DNA of 64,000 nucleotides from Arthrobacter oryzae (GCF_003634095.1 NZ_RBIR01000001.1:1-64000); one strand, 5' to 3'. Shown: positions 1 to 10,330, counted from the stretch's first letter. Numbers and translations are program-made. Notes: generated by a model not told the origin, from the letters alone.

Positions 1-180
1 CTCTGCGCGCCGGCCCGCTGAAGCAGGCTGCGCATGATGTACCGGGCACGCTCCGTGCCCTGTTCCTGAATCAGCGTATCCAGGGACTCCAGCCATTCGG
101 CGGTCTCTTCCGGATCACGATCAGGCAGCTGGTTTGTCAACCCGCTGAGGATATGGGAGGTATCTTCTCCTGCAGCCACG
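1..180 (-). CDS. aceE: Pyruvate dehydrogenase E1 component, N-terminal part (partial)
   Basis: Only the first 60 codons lie in the window; the gene continues beyond base 1. The homodimeric AceE E1 decarboxylates pyruvate with thiamine diphosphate and passes the acetyl group to the E2 lipoyl domain. The visible N-terminus has the acidic start and the segment [20 protein letters not shown], typical of actinobacterial AceE. The start is a GTG at 180, preceded by a purine-rich AGAGAGG ribosome binding site. The gene is divergent from the DUF3052/peroxiredoxin/sirtuin operon, an arrangement also known around aceE in mycobacteria. The assignment rests on the N-terminus and this context, because no catalytic residues are visible. 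Confidence 0.85.
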
Positions 181-615
181 TCCAACCTCTCTTTGAGCGC
201 ATCCATCGGCACCCTCAGCTCCGGGCAGGGTGACTGCCTGGCGTGAACGCGTCGTGTGCGACATATCGGTTACAACAGCCCGGTCGTATGCGCCGGGCAA
301 GGTCCAATCACGGTACGCCTGCCTGTGTCAGCAGGGCGGTTGCCCGCGCAGGCGTAGTCGTCATCAGCCACTCTAGCCGTGCGAGCTGGCGGATGCGTAG
401 CCGCCGCATGGTCCCCCCGCTCTAATTCACGGGCATACTGGTTGTGTGACCAAGCGCTGCATTACGGCGTTCGGATCGCCCTGTGTGACGCAGAATATGG
501 CGGATCGCGGGGTCAACAGCTTGAAGCGCGAGCTCAAAGGGTGTTGGCTTGGAGTAATGGAAATCACTAGTGCCATTCAAGACATGAAGCACTTCACAGA
601 GCATAGGAGCAACAC
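181..615. promoter_or_regulatory. Divergent intergenic region between aceE and the DUF3052 operon
   Basis: These 435 bases separate two divergent starts and hold no convincing gene; the short open frames here lack ribosome binding sites and recognisable protein sequence. Both promoters must lie here. A clear AGGAG at 605-609 serves the GTG at 616. No confident -35/-10 pair or operator palindrome could be picked by eye. Confidence 0.5.
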
Positions 616-1035
616 GTGAGCGAGGCCGACGCCGCCACTTCGGTAAATGTGGCGGAGAAACTGGGTTTCAAAGACGGGGACCTGATTCAGGAATTCGGTT
701 ATGACGAGGACGTCGACTTCGACTTGCGGGACGACATCGAAGACCTCACGGGGTCTGAGCTCCTGGACGAAGATGATCACGAGGTCGTCGACGCCGCCAT
801 TTTGTGGTGGCGGGCCGGCGACGGAGACCTCGTCGACACCCTGGTCGATTCGCTGACCACCCTCACGGAGGGCGGTGTCGTGTGGGTCCTGACCCCCAAG
901 TCCGGCCGGGTCGGCTACGTGTCCCCGGCGGACATCCAGGACGCCGCGCCCACCGCGGGACTTCACTACACCACCTCCGCCGGTGTCTCGAAGGACTGGA
1001 GCGCCACCCGGCTGGTCACGCGGAAGAACAAGTGA
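616..1035 (+). CDS. DUF3052 domain-containing protein
   Basis: A 139-residue acidic protein of the actinobacterial DUF3052 family, whose biochemical role is unknown. Family-typical features are the [19 protein letters not shown] opening, a dense acidic stretch at residues 25-60 and the central segment [17 protein letters not shown]. There is no signal peptide or membrane segment, so it is presumably cytoplasmic. The GTG start at 616 follows AGGAG by six bases. Its TGA overlaps the GTG of the peroxiredoxin gene, so the two are probably translationally coupled. In Mycobacterium the DUF3052 gene also sits beside ahpE and divergent from aceE, which suggests a link with peroxide handling or pyruvate metabolism; that link is inference. 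Confidence 0.9.
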   Translation: MSEADAATSVNVAEKLGFKDGDLIQEFGYDEDVDFDLRDDIEDLTGSELLDEDDHEVVDAAILWWRAGDGDLVDTLVDSLTTLTEGGVVWVLTPKSGRVGYVSPADIQDAAPTAGLHYTTSAGVSKDWSATRLVTRKNK

Positions 1036-1559
1036 CCCAAGCGGTCCAACGCGCGGCCGGCGGACCGTCCGGCGCCGTGTCCCCTGCTCCCGGCGGGGTA
1101 CCCGCCGTCGGCGATTCCGCACCGGACTTCGAGCTCGCAAACCAGTTCGGCGAGCCGGTCCGGCTTTCGGACTTCCGCGGGCGCAACGTGGTGGTTGTCT
1201 TCTACCCCTTCGCCTTCTCGGGTATCTGTACCGGTGAACTGTGCGAAATACGGGACAATTTGGCCTTCTTCGAGGCCGCCGGCGCTACCGTGCTGGCCAT
1301 CTCCGTGGACAGCAAGTTCGCCCAGCGGGCCTATGCCGAAAAAGAAGGCTACGGCTTTGACCTCCTCGCCGACTTCTGGCCGCACGGCGCCGTGGCCTCG
1401 GCCTACGGGGTGTTCGACGCCGACAGCGGGATGGCCCTGCGCGGCACCTTCATCATCGACGCGGCCGGAATCGTCCGCTATGTAGTGGTAAATCCCCGCG
1501 GCCAGGCCCGGGACCTCGCCGAATACCGGACCGCCCTCGCGGGGCTCGGCGGGAACTGA
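1032..1559 (+). CDS. AhpE-like thiol peroxidase (peroxiredoxin)
   Basis: A 175-residue peroxiredoxin that would reduce hydroperoxides in the cytoplasm through a reactive cysteine. The segment [17 protein letters not shown] puts the peroxidatic Cys at about residue 66, inside a variant of the AhpE signature; a second Cys five residues later (71) is unusual and could serve as a local resolving thiol. The fold continues with [19 protein letters not shown] and [13 protein letters not shown]. The GTG start at 1032 overlaps the DUF3052 stop. The same reading frame is open upstream to 804, but that part is the shadow of DUF3052. A likely reductant is mycothiol/mycoredoxin, from knowledge of mycobacterial AhpE. 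Confidence 0.9.
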   Translation: MTQAVQRAAGGPSGAVSPAPGGVPAVGDSAPDFELANQFGEPVRLSDFRGRNVVVVFYPFAFSGICTGELCEIRDNLAFFEAAGATVLAISVDSKFAQRAYAEKEGYGFDLLADFWPHGAVASAYGVFDADSGMALRGTFIIDAAGIVRYVVVNPRGQARDLAEYRTALAGLGGN

Positions 1560-1590
1560 TCCGGTGAGGCAGCGGCGGCCAGGAATCGGC

Positions 1591-2499
1591 ATGACTGGGT
1601 TCGCCAGTCTCCCTCCGGTCGTGGCCGCCGAGGCGACTTCAGGGGAGCTCCAGCCGGGCGAGCTCGCTGCCCTGCGGGACATCCGCGGACTCCTCGCCGG
1701 GGGGCGGTTCGCCGTGCTGACCGGCGCCGGGCTAAGCACCGATTCGGGCATCCCGGACTACCGCGGCCCCGGCGCTGCCCCGCGCGCCCCCATGACGTAC
1801 CAGGAATTCATCGGCGAGCCGGGAAACCGGCAGCGCTACTGGGCCCGCAACCACATCGGCTGGTCGCACCTGCGCAAAGCGGACCCCAATGACGGCCATG
1901 CTGCGGTAGCCCGGCTCGAACACCGGGGGCTGCTCACCGGGCTCATCACCCAAAACGTCGACCGGCTCCACGAGGAGGCCGGCAGCGTCAACGTGGTGGA
2001 CCTGCACGGCCGGTTCGACCAGGTTGTGTGCCTGGACTGCGGCCGGCGGTACAGCCGCCGGCTGCTGGCCGGGGTCTTGGATGAACTCAACCCCGGGTTC
2101 CTGGAACGGGCCCGGGCCGCCGGGGCGGTCGAGATGGCCCCCGACGCCGACGCCACTGTCGAGGACGCCGGACTGATCGAATCGTTCGTCGTTGCCCGCT
2201 GCCCGGCCTGCGGGGGCACTTTGAAGCCTGACTTCGTGTATTTCGGGGAAAATGTGCCCAAGGACCGGGTGGAGCGCTCCTACGCCATGGTCGACGAGGC
2301 CCGGGCCCTCCTTGTCGCGGGGTCGTCGCTGACCGTGATGAGCGGCCTGCGCTTTGTCCGCCACGCGGCCAAACAGGGCAAGGCCGTGGTCATCATTAAC
2401 AGGGGGCCGACCCGCGGTGACAGCCTGGCCGCCGTCAAGCTGGAAGCCGGCGTCAGCAGGGCCCTGACCTGGCTGGCGGCCGAGCTCCCGCCGCTTTAG
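1591..2499 (+). CDS. Sir2-family NAD-dependent protein deacylase
   Basis: A 302-residue sirtuin that removes acyl groups from lysines using NAD. Visible motifs are the NAD-binding GAGLSTDSGIPDYRG (about 45-59), TQNVDRLH (120-127), the catalytic His in DLHGRFD (139) and a Cys4 zinc site made of CLDC (147, 150) and CPAC (204, 207). The closing Rossmann half has VAGSSLTVMSG and INRGPTRGD. ATG 1591 is preferred because AGGAA lies five bases upstream; an in-frame GTG at 1564 would add nine residues with a poorer site. It follows the peroxiredoxin by about 30 bases on the same strand, so co-transcription is likely. The substrate is unknown. Confidence 0.9.
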   Translation: MTGFASLPPVVAAEATSGELQPGELAALRDIRGLLAGGRFAVLTGAGLSTDSGIPDYRGPGAAPRAPMTYQEFIGEPGNRQRYWARNHIGWSHLRKADPNDGHAAVARLEHRGLLTGLITQNVDRLHEEAGSVNVVDLHGRFDQVVCLDCGRRYSRRLLAGVLDELNPGFLERARAAGAVEMAPDADATVEDAGLIESFVVARCPACGGTLKPDFVYFGENVPKDRVERSYAMVDEARALLVAGSSLTVMSGLRFVRHAAKQGKAVVIINRGPTRGDSLAAVKLEAGVSRALTWLAAELPPL

Positions 2500-2590
2500 G
2501 GGCGGCGGTGCCCGATTGGCGCTTGCCCGGTCCGATCCGGTACAGTAACTGTTCGTTGGTTGAAGCGCGCAAGCGCGGATACCGCGGTTT

Positions 2591-2666
2591 GGGTCTTTAG
2601 CTCAGCTGGTAGAGCGCCACGTTTACACCGTGGATGTCATCGGTTCGATCCCGGTAGGACCCACCA
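2591..2666 (+). tRNA. tRNA-Val (TAC anticodon)
   Basis: A complete cloverleaf. Acceptor arm GGGTCTT pairs with AGGACCC, the D-arm is GCTCAGCTGGTAGAGC, the anticodon stem CCACG/CGTGG encloses a loop with TAC, and the T-arm is TCGGTTCGATCCCGG. The CCA end is encoded (2664-2666). A strong terminator follows within ten bases. Confidence 0.97.
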
Positions 2667-2674
2667 AATTATCT

Positions 2675-2717
2675 AGCCCCGCTGTTCCGGATATTTCCGG
2701 AGCGGCGGGGCTTTTTG
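2675..2717 (+). terminator. Intrinsic terminator after tRNA-Val
   Basis: AGCCCCGC and GCGGGGCT-type arms with an inner TTCCGG/CCGGA stem form a GC-rich hairpin that ends in five T residues, directly behind the tRNA. Confidence 0.85.
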
Positions 2718-2797
2718 GTGTATTCCGGGCGTTCGGCCGGATCCACTCCCGGTGCGTGTGATCCGCGTCCGGCCCCCCACGCCAGGGACGTCGCGGC

Positions 2798-2941
2798 CTA
2801 CTTGTTCTTGCCCTTGAGGATCAGCATGAGGTTGTGGCCTACGTGGGCCTCTTCAGGGGTTTCGGAGGCCTCCAGGTCCTTGGCGTAGTAGTGGATGTCG
2901 GCGAGCTTGTCGCCGGTTGCTTGGCGCAGTTCAGTTGTCAC
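2798..2941 (-). CDS. Small hypothetical protein (about 47 residues)
   Basis: A short frame ending in AHVGHNLMLILKGKNK, with the body ELRQATGDKLADIHYYAKDL. Codon choice is biased to G/C in third positions from the GTG at 2941 onward and becomes unnatural upstream, so this start is preferred over ATG 2962 or the 88-codon frame from 3064. There is no good ribosome binding site. No family is recognised; it is hydrophilic and predicted soluble. It could also be the 3-prime remnant of a decayed gene, because the upstream part does not look coding. Its 3-prime end faces the tRNA-Val terminator. Confidence 0.45.
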   Translation of the reverse strand: MTTELRQATGDKLADIHYYAKDLEASETPEEAHVGHNLMLILKGKNK

Positions 2942-3152
2942 CGCAGAACTTTGACACGTCATCCTTGGGGCAACCTGTGAGCCCTTGGTGAAACTCCAAC
3001 GCCACCGCGGATCGCCGGGCCAGGATCGCCCGCCACCGGGGGCAGCGGACGGCTGCACTGGCACCCTAGGGGAGAGGAAAACCCGGCCGCCTTGCCCGCC
3101 CCGCCGGTCCGGGCACTAAGGAATGTCCGGGCCCCCGCCTAGTGTGACGGGC

Positions 3153-3443
3153 ATGGAGCACGTGATAGTGAAGACAGGCCCGGACGGGCGGCCGCAAGCC
3201 GTCGTCCGCGGGGGCAGGGAATGGTTGATCGGCGCCGAGCCGGTCCGGTGGTTCGAACGGGTCAGCTGGTGGGAGGCCGAGCGCCGGATGCCGAAGGGCC
3301 TGAGTCGCGTTGACGTCGAGGTCTGGCAGGTCCAGGCAAGGCTTGGCCGCAACCGCGGATCGTCCCTCACCACCATGGAACTGATCCGGGACGGGCTGGG
3401 CGGCGGGTGGCGGCTGAGGGAGGCAGTGGCCGACGCCGCATAG
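3153..3443 (+). CDS. Conserved hypothetical protein, DUF6504-like
   Basis: A 96-residue protein with an aromatic-rich core: GGREWLIGAEPVRWFERVSWWEAE, then DVEVWQVQARLG and GGGWRLREAVADAA. The order (short basic strand, WW pair, VW-Q-V-A strand, terminal G-x-WRL) resembles the small actinobacterial DUF6504 family, but this is recall and unverified. The function is unknown. The ATG at 3153 is chosen because the protein-like sequence begins there; an upstream GTG-type start at 3123 would add ten proline-rich residues. No clear Shine-Dalgarno is present, so the message could be leaderless. A perfect 15-bp terminator hairpin follows 50 bases downstream, which supports it being a real transcription unit. 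Confidence 0.6.
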   Translation: MEHVIVKTGPDGRPQAVVRGGREWLIGAEPVRWFERVSWWEAERRMPKGLSRVDVEVWQVQARLGRNRGSSLTTMELIRDGLGGGWRLREAVADAA

Positions 3444-3492
3444 GCCGCGTTCCCCCGAAGGGCCACGCGGGGCCCGTAATCGGGCATTGGAA

Positions 3493-3541
3493 AAGCCTTC
3501 CACCGCGACTATTGGGGGATGCCGCGGTGGAAGGCTTGTTA
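3493..3541 (+). terminator. Terminator hairpin after the DUF6504-like gene
   Basis: AAGCCTTCCACCGCG at 3493-3507 is exactly complementary to 3523-3537, giving a 15-bp stem with a 15-base loop and a short T-containing tail. It lies in the gap between convergent genes, so it may also stop transcripts from the GntR gene. Confidence 0.75.
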
Positions 3542-3641
3542 CGAATATACCGTGAACATTTGGAAATGTGAAACGCGCCGGCCGGTTAACGGACCGCCGA
3601 AAATCGCTAAACGATGGCTTAATTGACCGCAGTGCTGGGGG

Positions 3642-4382
3642 CTAGTGACGCTGCAGCGGGACAAACACGCGGGGCTGGTTTTTCCAGCTCGGCTCCATCT
3701 CCGTGATGGTCTCCCGCATGATCCGGTTGGAGGCCTCCCGCGCGGCGGCCGCATTCCCGGCGGCAATGGCCTCGGCGACCTCCACGTGCCACTGCAGCGC
3801 CGTCTCCCGCGGGTGGTCGGGCATGAGGCCGTGGATGGTGCGGCCGGTCAGGGTTTCGGTCACCTGGCCCACCATGTTGGCGAACATCTCGTTGCCGGAG
3901 CCGGTTAGCAATAGGGAGTGGAACAGGATGTCCAGCTCAAGGAACCGGGGCACGTCGCCGGCCTGGCCGGCTTCCCGCATGGCGTGCGAGATCTCCACGA
4001 GCTCCTGGCGGAGTTCGGCCGGGGCGTTGGCCGCGGCGAGTTCGGCGGCCACCGGTTCGACGGCGGTGCGGAGCTCGGCCAGGGAGCGCAGTTGGGCGCC
4101 GCGCCCCTCGCCGGCGAGCCGCCAGCGGATCACGAGCGGGTCGAAGGGGTTCCAGCGGCTGGAGGGGAGCACCCGGATGCCCACGCGCTTGATGGTCTCC
4201 ACCAGGCCTAGGGACTGCAGCACCCGGACAGCTTCCCGGACCACCGAGCGGGAGACCTTGAGTTCGTCCTCGAGGTGCTCGGCAAGCATGACGTGCCCGG
4301 CCGGAAGTTCGCCCGCGACGATCCGGGTCCCGAGGTGCTCAACGGCACGGGTATGGAGGCTGGTCGGCATAGTCGTAAGCAT
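3642..4382 (-). CDS. FadR-subfamily GntR transcriptional regulator, probable gnd/gluconate regulator
   Basis: A 246-residue one-component regulator. Residues 10-75 form the winged helix-turn-helix (LGTRIVAGELPAGHVMLAEH, then SRSVVREAVRVLQSLGLVE). The C-terminal half, about 90-230, is an all-helical FCD ligand domain with a metal/ligand-type His pattern (LDILFHSLLL, QWHVEVAEAI). Actinobacterial GntR1/GntR2 proteins of this subfamily repress gluconate and pentose-phosphate genes and respond to gluconate or 6-phosphogluconate. Divergence from gnd fits that role, but the ligand is inference. The ATG at 4382 has no obvious ribosome binding site; ATG 4370 is an alternative start. Confidence 0.88.
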   Translation of the reverse strand: MLTTMPTSLHTRAVEHLGTRIVAGELPAGHVMLAEHLEDELKVSRSVVREAVRVLQSLGLVETIKRVGIRVLPSSRWNPFDPLVIRWRLAGEGRGAQLRSLAELRTAVEPVAAELAAANAPAELRQELVEISHAMREAGQAGDVPRFLELDILFHSLLLTGSGNEMFANMVGQVTETLTGRTIHGLMPDHPRETALQWHVEVAEAIAAGNAAAAREASNRIMRETITEMEPSWKNQPRVFVPLQRH

Positions 4383-4579
4383 AATGCTGCCGGGCCCGTC
4401 CGGGCTGAACGGCAGGGCCGGCGCCGGTGATCATAGACTGTTTGTGACGCGCAGTTATTCCGCGGAGTGGGCGCTGCTTTCCCGCGACCCGCGGAAATAC
4501 ATATGGTTTATGGACAGCCACTGATCCTCGAGCGCGGGTTCCGCCCCCATGCGGCGCAACCTGCCCGAGTGCTAGATGA

Positions 4580-4590
4580 ACGTCTTACAA
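4580..4590 (+). promoter_or_regulatory. Candidate FadR/GntR-type operator upstream of gnd
   Basis: GTCTTAC at 4582-4588 (GTAAGAC on the other strand) fits the half-site pattern GTM-N-KAC reported for FadR-type GntR regulators. It lies 48-54 bases before the gnd start, in the 253-bp divergent region shared with the regulator gene. A single short match can arise by chance, so this is only a candidate. Confidence 0.35.
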
Positions 4591-4635
4591 GAATCGCCGT
4601 GCATACATGGTGTAAAGAAATGAATTGGAGTTTTG

Positions 4636-6072
4636 ATGTCAGCACACATCGGTGTCACCGGCCTTGCGGTGATGGGGGCCAACCTCGCACGCAACCTGGC
4701 CCGGAACGGCTTCACCGTCGCCCTGCACAACCGGTCCGTGGAAAAGACAGACGCCCTCCTCGCGAAGCACGGTGACGACGGCGACTTCGTCCGTACCGAG
4801 ACGCTGCAGGAGCTCGTTGACTCGCTGGAGAAGCCGCGTCGGGTCCTGATCATGGTCAAGGCCGGCAAGCCGGTGGACTCCGTGATCGAGCAGCTCGAGC
4901 CGCTCCTGGAACCGGGCGACATCATCATCGACGCCGGCAACTCGCACTACGAGGACACCCGCCGCCGCGAAGCCGCCCTCGCGAAGAAGGACCTGCACTT
5001 TGTCGGCATCGGCGTCTCCGGCGGCGAGGAGGGCGCCCTGAACGGCCCCTCGATCATGCCGGGCGGCTCCAAGGAGTCCTACGACGCCCTCGGCCCGCTG
5101 CTGGAAAAGATCGCCGCCCACGTCGACGGCAAGCCCTGCTGCGCCTGGATCGGCACCGACGGCGCCGGACACTTCGTCAAGATGGTCCACAACGGCATCG
5201 AATACGCCGACATGCAGGTCATCGGCGAGGCCTTCGACCTCCTGCGCTCCGGCGCCGGGATCGAACCGGCCGAGCAGGCGAAGATCTTCGAAGAGTGGAA
5301 CAAGGGCGAGCTCGCCTCGTTCCTGATCGAAATCTCCGCCGAGGTCCTCGGCCACGTCGACGCGAAGACCGGCAAGCCGTTCGTCGACGTCGTGGTGGAT
5401 GCCGCAGGCCAGAAGGGCACCGGCCGCTGGACGGTCATCTCCGCGCTTGAGCTGGGCTCGCCGACGTCGGGCATCGCAGAATCGGTGTTCGCCCGCGCCC
5501 TGTCTTCGCAGACCGAGCAGCGCCAGCTGGCCCAGGAACTGCTGGCCGGCGGCGAGGCCGCGGTCGAGGTCCCCGAAAGCTTCGTCGAGGACGTCCGCCA
5601 GGCGCTGTATGCCTCCAAGCTGGTCTCCTACGCGCAGGGGCTGGACATGCTCACCTCCGCGGCCAAGGAATACGGCTGGGACCTGAAGCTGGACGAAATC
5701 GCCTCGCTGTGGCGCGGCGGCTGCATCATCCGGGCAGAACTGCTCAAGGAGATCACCAAGGCGTACGCCGCCGCGGAGAAGCCGGCCAACCTGCTCTTCG
5801 CCCCGGCCTTCACCAAGGCGATCGCCGAGGTCCTCCCGGCCTGGCGCCGCGTGGTGGCCACCGCCGTCCAGCTCGGCATCCCGGTGCCGGTGTTCTCGTC
5901 CTCGCTGGCCTACTACGACGGCCTGCGCCGCAAGCGCCTGCCGGCCGCCGTCATCCAGGGCCAGCGCGACCTCTTCGGCGCGCACACCTACGGCCGGGTC
6001 GACGCCGAGGGCACTTTCCACACCCTTTGGGGCGAGGACAAGTCCGAGATCGAGGCAGTCGACACGCACTGA
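4636..6072 (+). CDS. gnd: 6-phosphogluconate dehydrogenase, decarboxylating
   Basis: A 478-residue cytoplasmic enzyme of the oxidative pentose phosphate pathway that converts 6-phosphogluconate to ribulose 5-phosphate with release of CO2 and NADPH. The N-terminal Rossmann fold opens IGVTGLAVMGANLARNLARNG. Substrate motifs are GVSGGEEGALNGPSIMPGG (about 127-145), GAGHFVKMVHNGIEYADMQ with the catalytic Lys (about 181) and KGTGRWTVISALELGSP. The C-terminus ends with TFHTLWG. ATG 4636 is chosen because GGAG lies at 4627-4630; a TTG immediately before it is not needed. It is divergent from the FadR-type regulator. Confidence 0.96.
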   Translation: MSAHIGVTGLAVMGANLARNLARNGFTVALHNRSVEKTDALLAKHGDDGDFVRTETLQELVDSLEKPRRVLIMVKAGKPVDSVIEQLEPLLEPGDIIIDAGNSHYEDTRRREAALAKKDLHFVGIGVSGGEEGALNGPSIMPGGSKESYDALGPLLEKIAAHVDGKPCCAWIGTDGAGHFVKMVHNGIEYADMQVIGEAFDLLRSGAGIEPAEQAKIFEEWNKGELASFLIEISAEVLGHVDAKTGKPFVDVVVDAAGQKGTGRWTVISALELGSPTSGIAESVFARALSSQTEQRQLAQELLAGGEAAVEVPESFVEDVRQALYASKLVSYAQGLDMLTSAAKEYGWDLKLDEIASLWRGGCIIRAELLKEITKAYAAAEKPANLLFAPAFTKAIAEVLPAWRRVVATAVQLGIPVPVFSSSLAYYDGLRRKRLPAAVIQGQRDLFGAHTYGRVDAEGTFHTLWGEDKSEIEAVDTH

Positions 6073-6187
6073 CCCACCCGGGTCCGACGCGGCGGCCGGC
6101 GCCTTCCAGTTACTCTGGGAGACGCCGGCCGTTCGCGTTTCCGAACGGCCCGTGCCCAAGGAATTCAGCGCCCAAGGAGCTCAGCCC

Positions 6188-7021
6188 ATGCCCCAGCAAG
6201 TAGCGATTGTCACCGGCGCCTCCACCGGGATCGGCTTTGAAACCGCGAAGAAGCTGGCGGCAGCCGGCTTCACGGTCTATGCCGGGGCCCGCCGGGTGGA
6301 GAAGATGGAGCCCCTGAAGGCCTCCGGCGTCAGGGTTTTGGCGCTGGACGTGACGGACGAGGACTCGATGAGCGCCGCCGTCGCGCAGGTCCTGGCCGCC
6401 CACGGCCGCATCGACGTGCTGGTCAACAACGCAGGCTACGGGACGTACGGCTCGCTTGAGGAAGTGGAGCTGGCCGAGGGACGGCGGCAGTTCGATGTCA
6501 ACGTCTTCGGCCTGGCGCGCATGACCCAGCTCGTGATCCCGGCCATGCGGACCGCGCGCGCGGGCAGGATCATTAACATCTCCTCCATCGGCGGGAAGAT
6601 GTACGAGCCGCTGGGTGCGTGGTACCACGCGACGAAGTTTGCGGTGGAAGGCCTCAGCGATTCTTTGCGGGTCGAGCTCAAGCCGCACGGCATTGACGTG
6701 GCCATCATCGAACCCGCCGGGACGCAGACGGAGTGGGGCGCCATCGCGGCCCAGGGGCTCCTGACCAGCTCCGGGACCGGTCCCTACGCGGCGCAGGCCA
6801 AGGTGGTCGCGGCGGCGCTGGGCACCACGGACAACGCCGCAACCTCGACCCGGCCGGAACTCGTGGCCGGGGCCATCCTGCACGCCGCGACGGCCCGGCG
6901 GCCCAGGACCCGGTACCCGGTTGGGGCCAGCGCCCGGGGGATCCTGCTGCTGCGCCGCCTGCTGCCGGACCGGACGTTCGACGCGGTGCTCTGGAATATC
7001 TACAAGCGGTTCCCGAGCTAG
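6188..7021 (+). CDS. Short-chain dehydrogenase/reductase
   Basis: A 277-residue classical SDR oxidoreductase. The cofactor motif TGASTGIG is at residues 10-17, DVTDEDS at about 58, NNAGYG at about 86 and the catalytic Ser in NISSIGGK with YHATK, the Tyr/Lys pair, at about 150. An Arg in GARRVEK after strand two suggests NADP(H) preference. The substrate is unknown; the closest group is the DltE/YbbO-like SDRs. ATG 6188 has AAGGAG at 6174-6179, an ideal spacing; upstream ATG-less frame to 6152 is discounted. It lies 115 bases after gnd on the same strand without a strong terminator between, so partial co-transcription is possible. Confidence 0.88.
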   Translation: MPQQVAIVTGASTGIGFETAKKLAAAGFTVYAGARRVEKMEPLKASGVRVLALDVTDEDSMSAAVAQVLAAHGRIDVLVNNAGYGTYGSLEEVELAEGRRQFDVNVFGLARMTQLVIPAMRTARAGRIINISSIGGKMYEPLGAWYHATKFAVEGLSDSLRVELKPHGIDVAIIEPAGTQTEWGAIAAQGLLTSSGTGPYAAQAKVVAAALGTTDNAATSTRPELVAGAILHAATARRPRTRYPVGASARGILLLRRLLPDRTFDAVLWNIYKRFPS

Positions 7022-7043
7022 GGCTCCGGGTTGCCGGCGGCCC

Positions 7044-8023
7044 TCACCCGGGGCCTAGGCCCGTGTCCGGCGCCGATGCCACGCCGGCCCTGGGTTCCGG
7101 GAATGAGGCAGCGCAGCGGAATCCGACATGGCTCATCCCGGTATCGATCATCTGCGGGCGCCGCGCGGCGGGCCGGTACCGCTGGCAGTAGTTGTCGGCA
7201 CAGAGGAACGAGCCGCCCTTAATGACCTTGCGGGGCACCGGGACCTGACCCGGGTCGACGCTGGCGTTGCGCTCCCCGCCCCGGGGATCGCGCGGGACGC
7301 AGCATCCGGGGCCGGCGTCGTGCTGCCGGTACCAGTCGCTGGTCCACTCCCACACGTTTCCGGCCATGTCATAGAGTCCGAACCCGTTCGGCGGGAAGGA
7401 ACGCACCGGCGCGGTCGAGCCGTAGCCGCGTTGTGCCCGCCATGGGAAGTCGCCGTGCCAGTAGTTCGCGCGGGGCGTGTACGCGTCCTCGGGGTCGTCG
7501 CCCCACGTGAACTGCGCACCCTCAAGACCGCCGCGGGCGGCGTATTCCCATTCCGCCTCGGTCGGCAGCCGGCATCCGGCCCACCCGGCATAGGCCTCCG
7601 CGTCCTCGTACGCGACATGCACCACCGGGTGGTCGGCCCGGTTGCCGATGGAGGTGCCAGGCCCGAACGGCCTGCGCCAGTTCGCGCCGGGCGTCCACGC
7701 CCACCACTGGCTCAGGTGCAGCAGGTCCACGGGGCCCGGCGTCCCCGTGAAGACCATTGAACCCGGGACGAGGTTCTCGGCTGGCGCACCCGGGAACATC
7801 TCCGGATCGAGGGGCCGCTCCGCGACCGTACGGTAGCCGGTCGCCCGGACGAAGTCCGCAAACTCGCGGTTGGTCACGGCCGCCGGACTGATCCAGAAGC
7901 CGCCGACCCGTACCCGGTGCGCCGGGGCCTCCTCCTGGTAGTGCCCGTCCGAGCCCATCGTAAACTCTCCGCCGTCGAGGCGTACGAACCCCTCAGGGCC
8001 GCCCGGCATGGCGAGGTTCTGGT

Positions 8024-8027
<4 letters not shown>
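7044..8027 (-). CDS. Formylglycine-generating enzyme (sulfatase maturase)
   Basis: A 327-residue SUMF1/FGE-type protein that oxidises the active-site cysteine of type I sulfatases to C-alpha-formylglycine with oxygen and copper. It contains the substrate-binding core RLPTEAEWEYAARGG (about 153-167), GNVWEWTSDWY (223-233) and KGGSFLCADNYCQRYRPAAR. The redox/copper cysteine pair is C276 and C281, followed by GFRC (305). Both active cysteines are present, so it looks like a true FGE and not a non-catalytic EgtB/lectin-like relative. The TTG start at 8027 overlaps the sulfatase TGA; ATG 8009 is an alternative. Translational coupling to its probable client is strongly implied. Confidence 0.92.
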
Positions 8028-9565
<1,538 letters not shown>

Positions 9566-9745
9566 TGTGTGCCTCCTCGCAGGCTCGCGTGCTCGGACGG
9601 CGCCAATTCAAAGGACACTGCGGACGGACGCGCCGCTGTGCTCGACATCCTAGCGATGCACGCAGCGGGTGAGAAGGCTCCGGTCGAAAACACCAGCCGC
9701 ACCCACGAGGCATCCCGGAGGCGGCCACCGTGGTTGCGCAGGACC

Positions 9746-10330
9746 CTAGATGCGGTATTCGATCAGGTATTCGGCCGGGTCGACGGCGGGCTTGGTTTCG
9801 CGCTGCGCGTCGCGGTGCCGCCAAGTGGCCGGCACGCCGGTGACGATGGATTCGGCCGGGGCGTCTTTGACCACGACGGCGTTGGCTCCGATTGCGCTGT
9901 CCCGGCCGATCGTGATGGGTCCCAGGACCTTGGCCCCGGCGCCGATCACCACGCGGTCCTCGATGGTGGGATGGCGTTTGATCTTCGCGAGCGAGCGGCC
10001 GCCGAGGGTCACGCCGTGGTAGATCATGACGTCCTCGCCGATCTCGGCGGTTTCGCCGATGACCACGCCCATGCCGTGGTCGATGAAGAAACGCCGGCCG
10101 ATGGTGGCGCCGGGGTGGATCTCGATGCCGGTGAGGAACCTTGCCAGCTGGGAGATCAGCCGTGCCGGGAACCGCAGGGAGGGGTTTTGCCACAGCCGAT
10201 GCGTCAGGCGGTGGAACCAGATCGCGTGCAGGCCGGAGTAGGCGAAGAAGTTCTCAAAAGAACCCCGAGCCGCCGGGTCGTGCGACCGGGCGGCGTCGAG
10301 GTCTTCTTTCAGTCTTGCGAAGAAGCTCAC
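9746..10330 (-). CDS. cysE: Serine O-acetyltransferase
   Basis: A 194-residue enzyme that makes O-acetylserine from serine and acetyl-CoA, the committed step of cysteine synthesis. After an alpha-helical N-terminus ([17 protein letters not shown]) come left-handed beta-helix hexapeptide repeats, with [34 protein letters not shown] carrying the catalytic Asp/His. It is a short-type SAT, with a C-terminus ending YLIEYRI; the terminal Ile is the residue that inserts into cysteine synthase in CysE-CysK complexes. It lies 39 bases downstream of cysK on the same strand, a classical cysKE operon. Confidence 0.96.
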   Translation of the reverse strand: MSFFARLKEDLDAARSHDPAARGSFENFFAYSGLHAIWFHRLTHRLWQNPSLRFPARLISQLARFLTGIEIHPGATIGRRFFIDHGMGVVIGETAEIGEDVMIYHGVTLGGRSLAKIKRHPTIEDRVVIGAGAKVLGPITIGRDSAIGANAVVVKDAPAESIVTGVPATWRHRDAQRETKPAVDPAEYLIEYRI

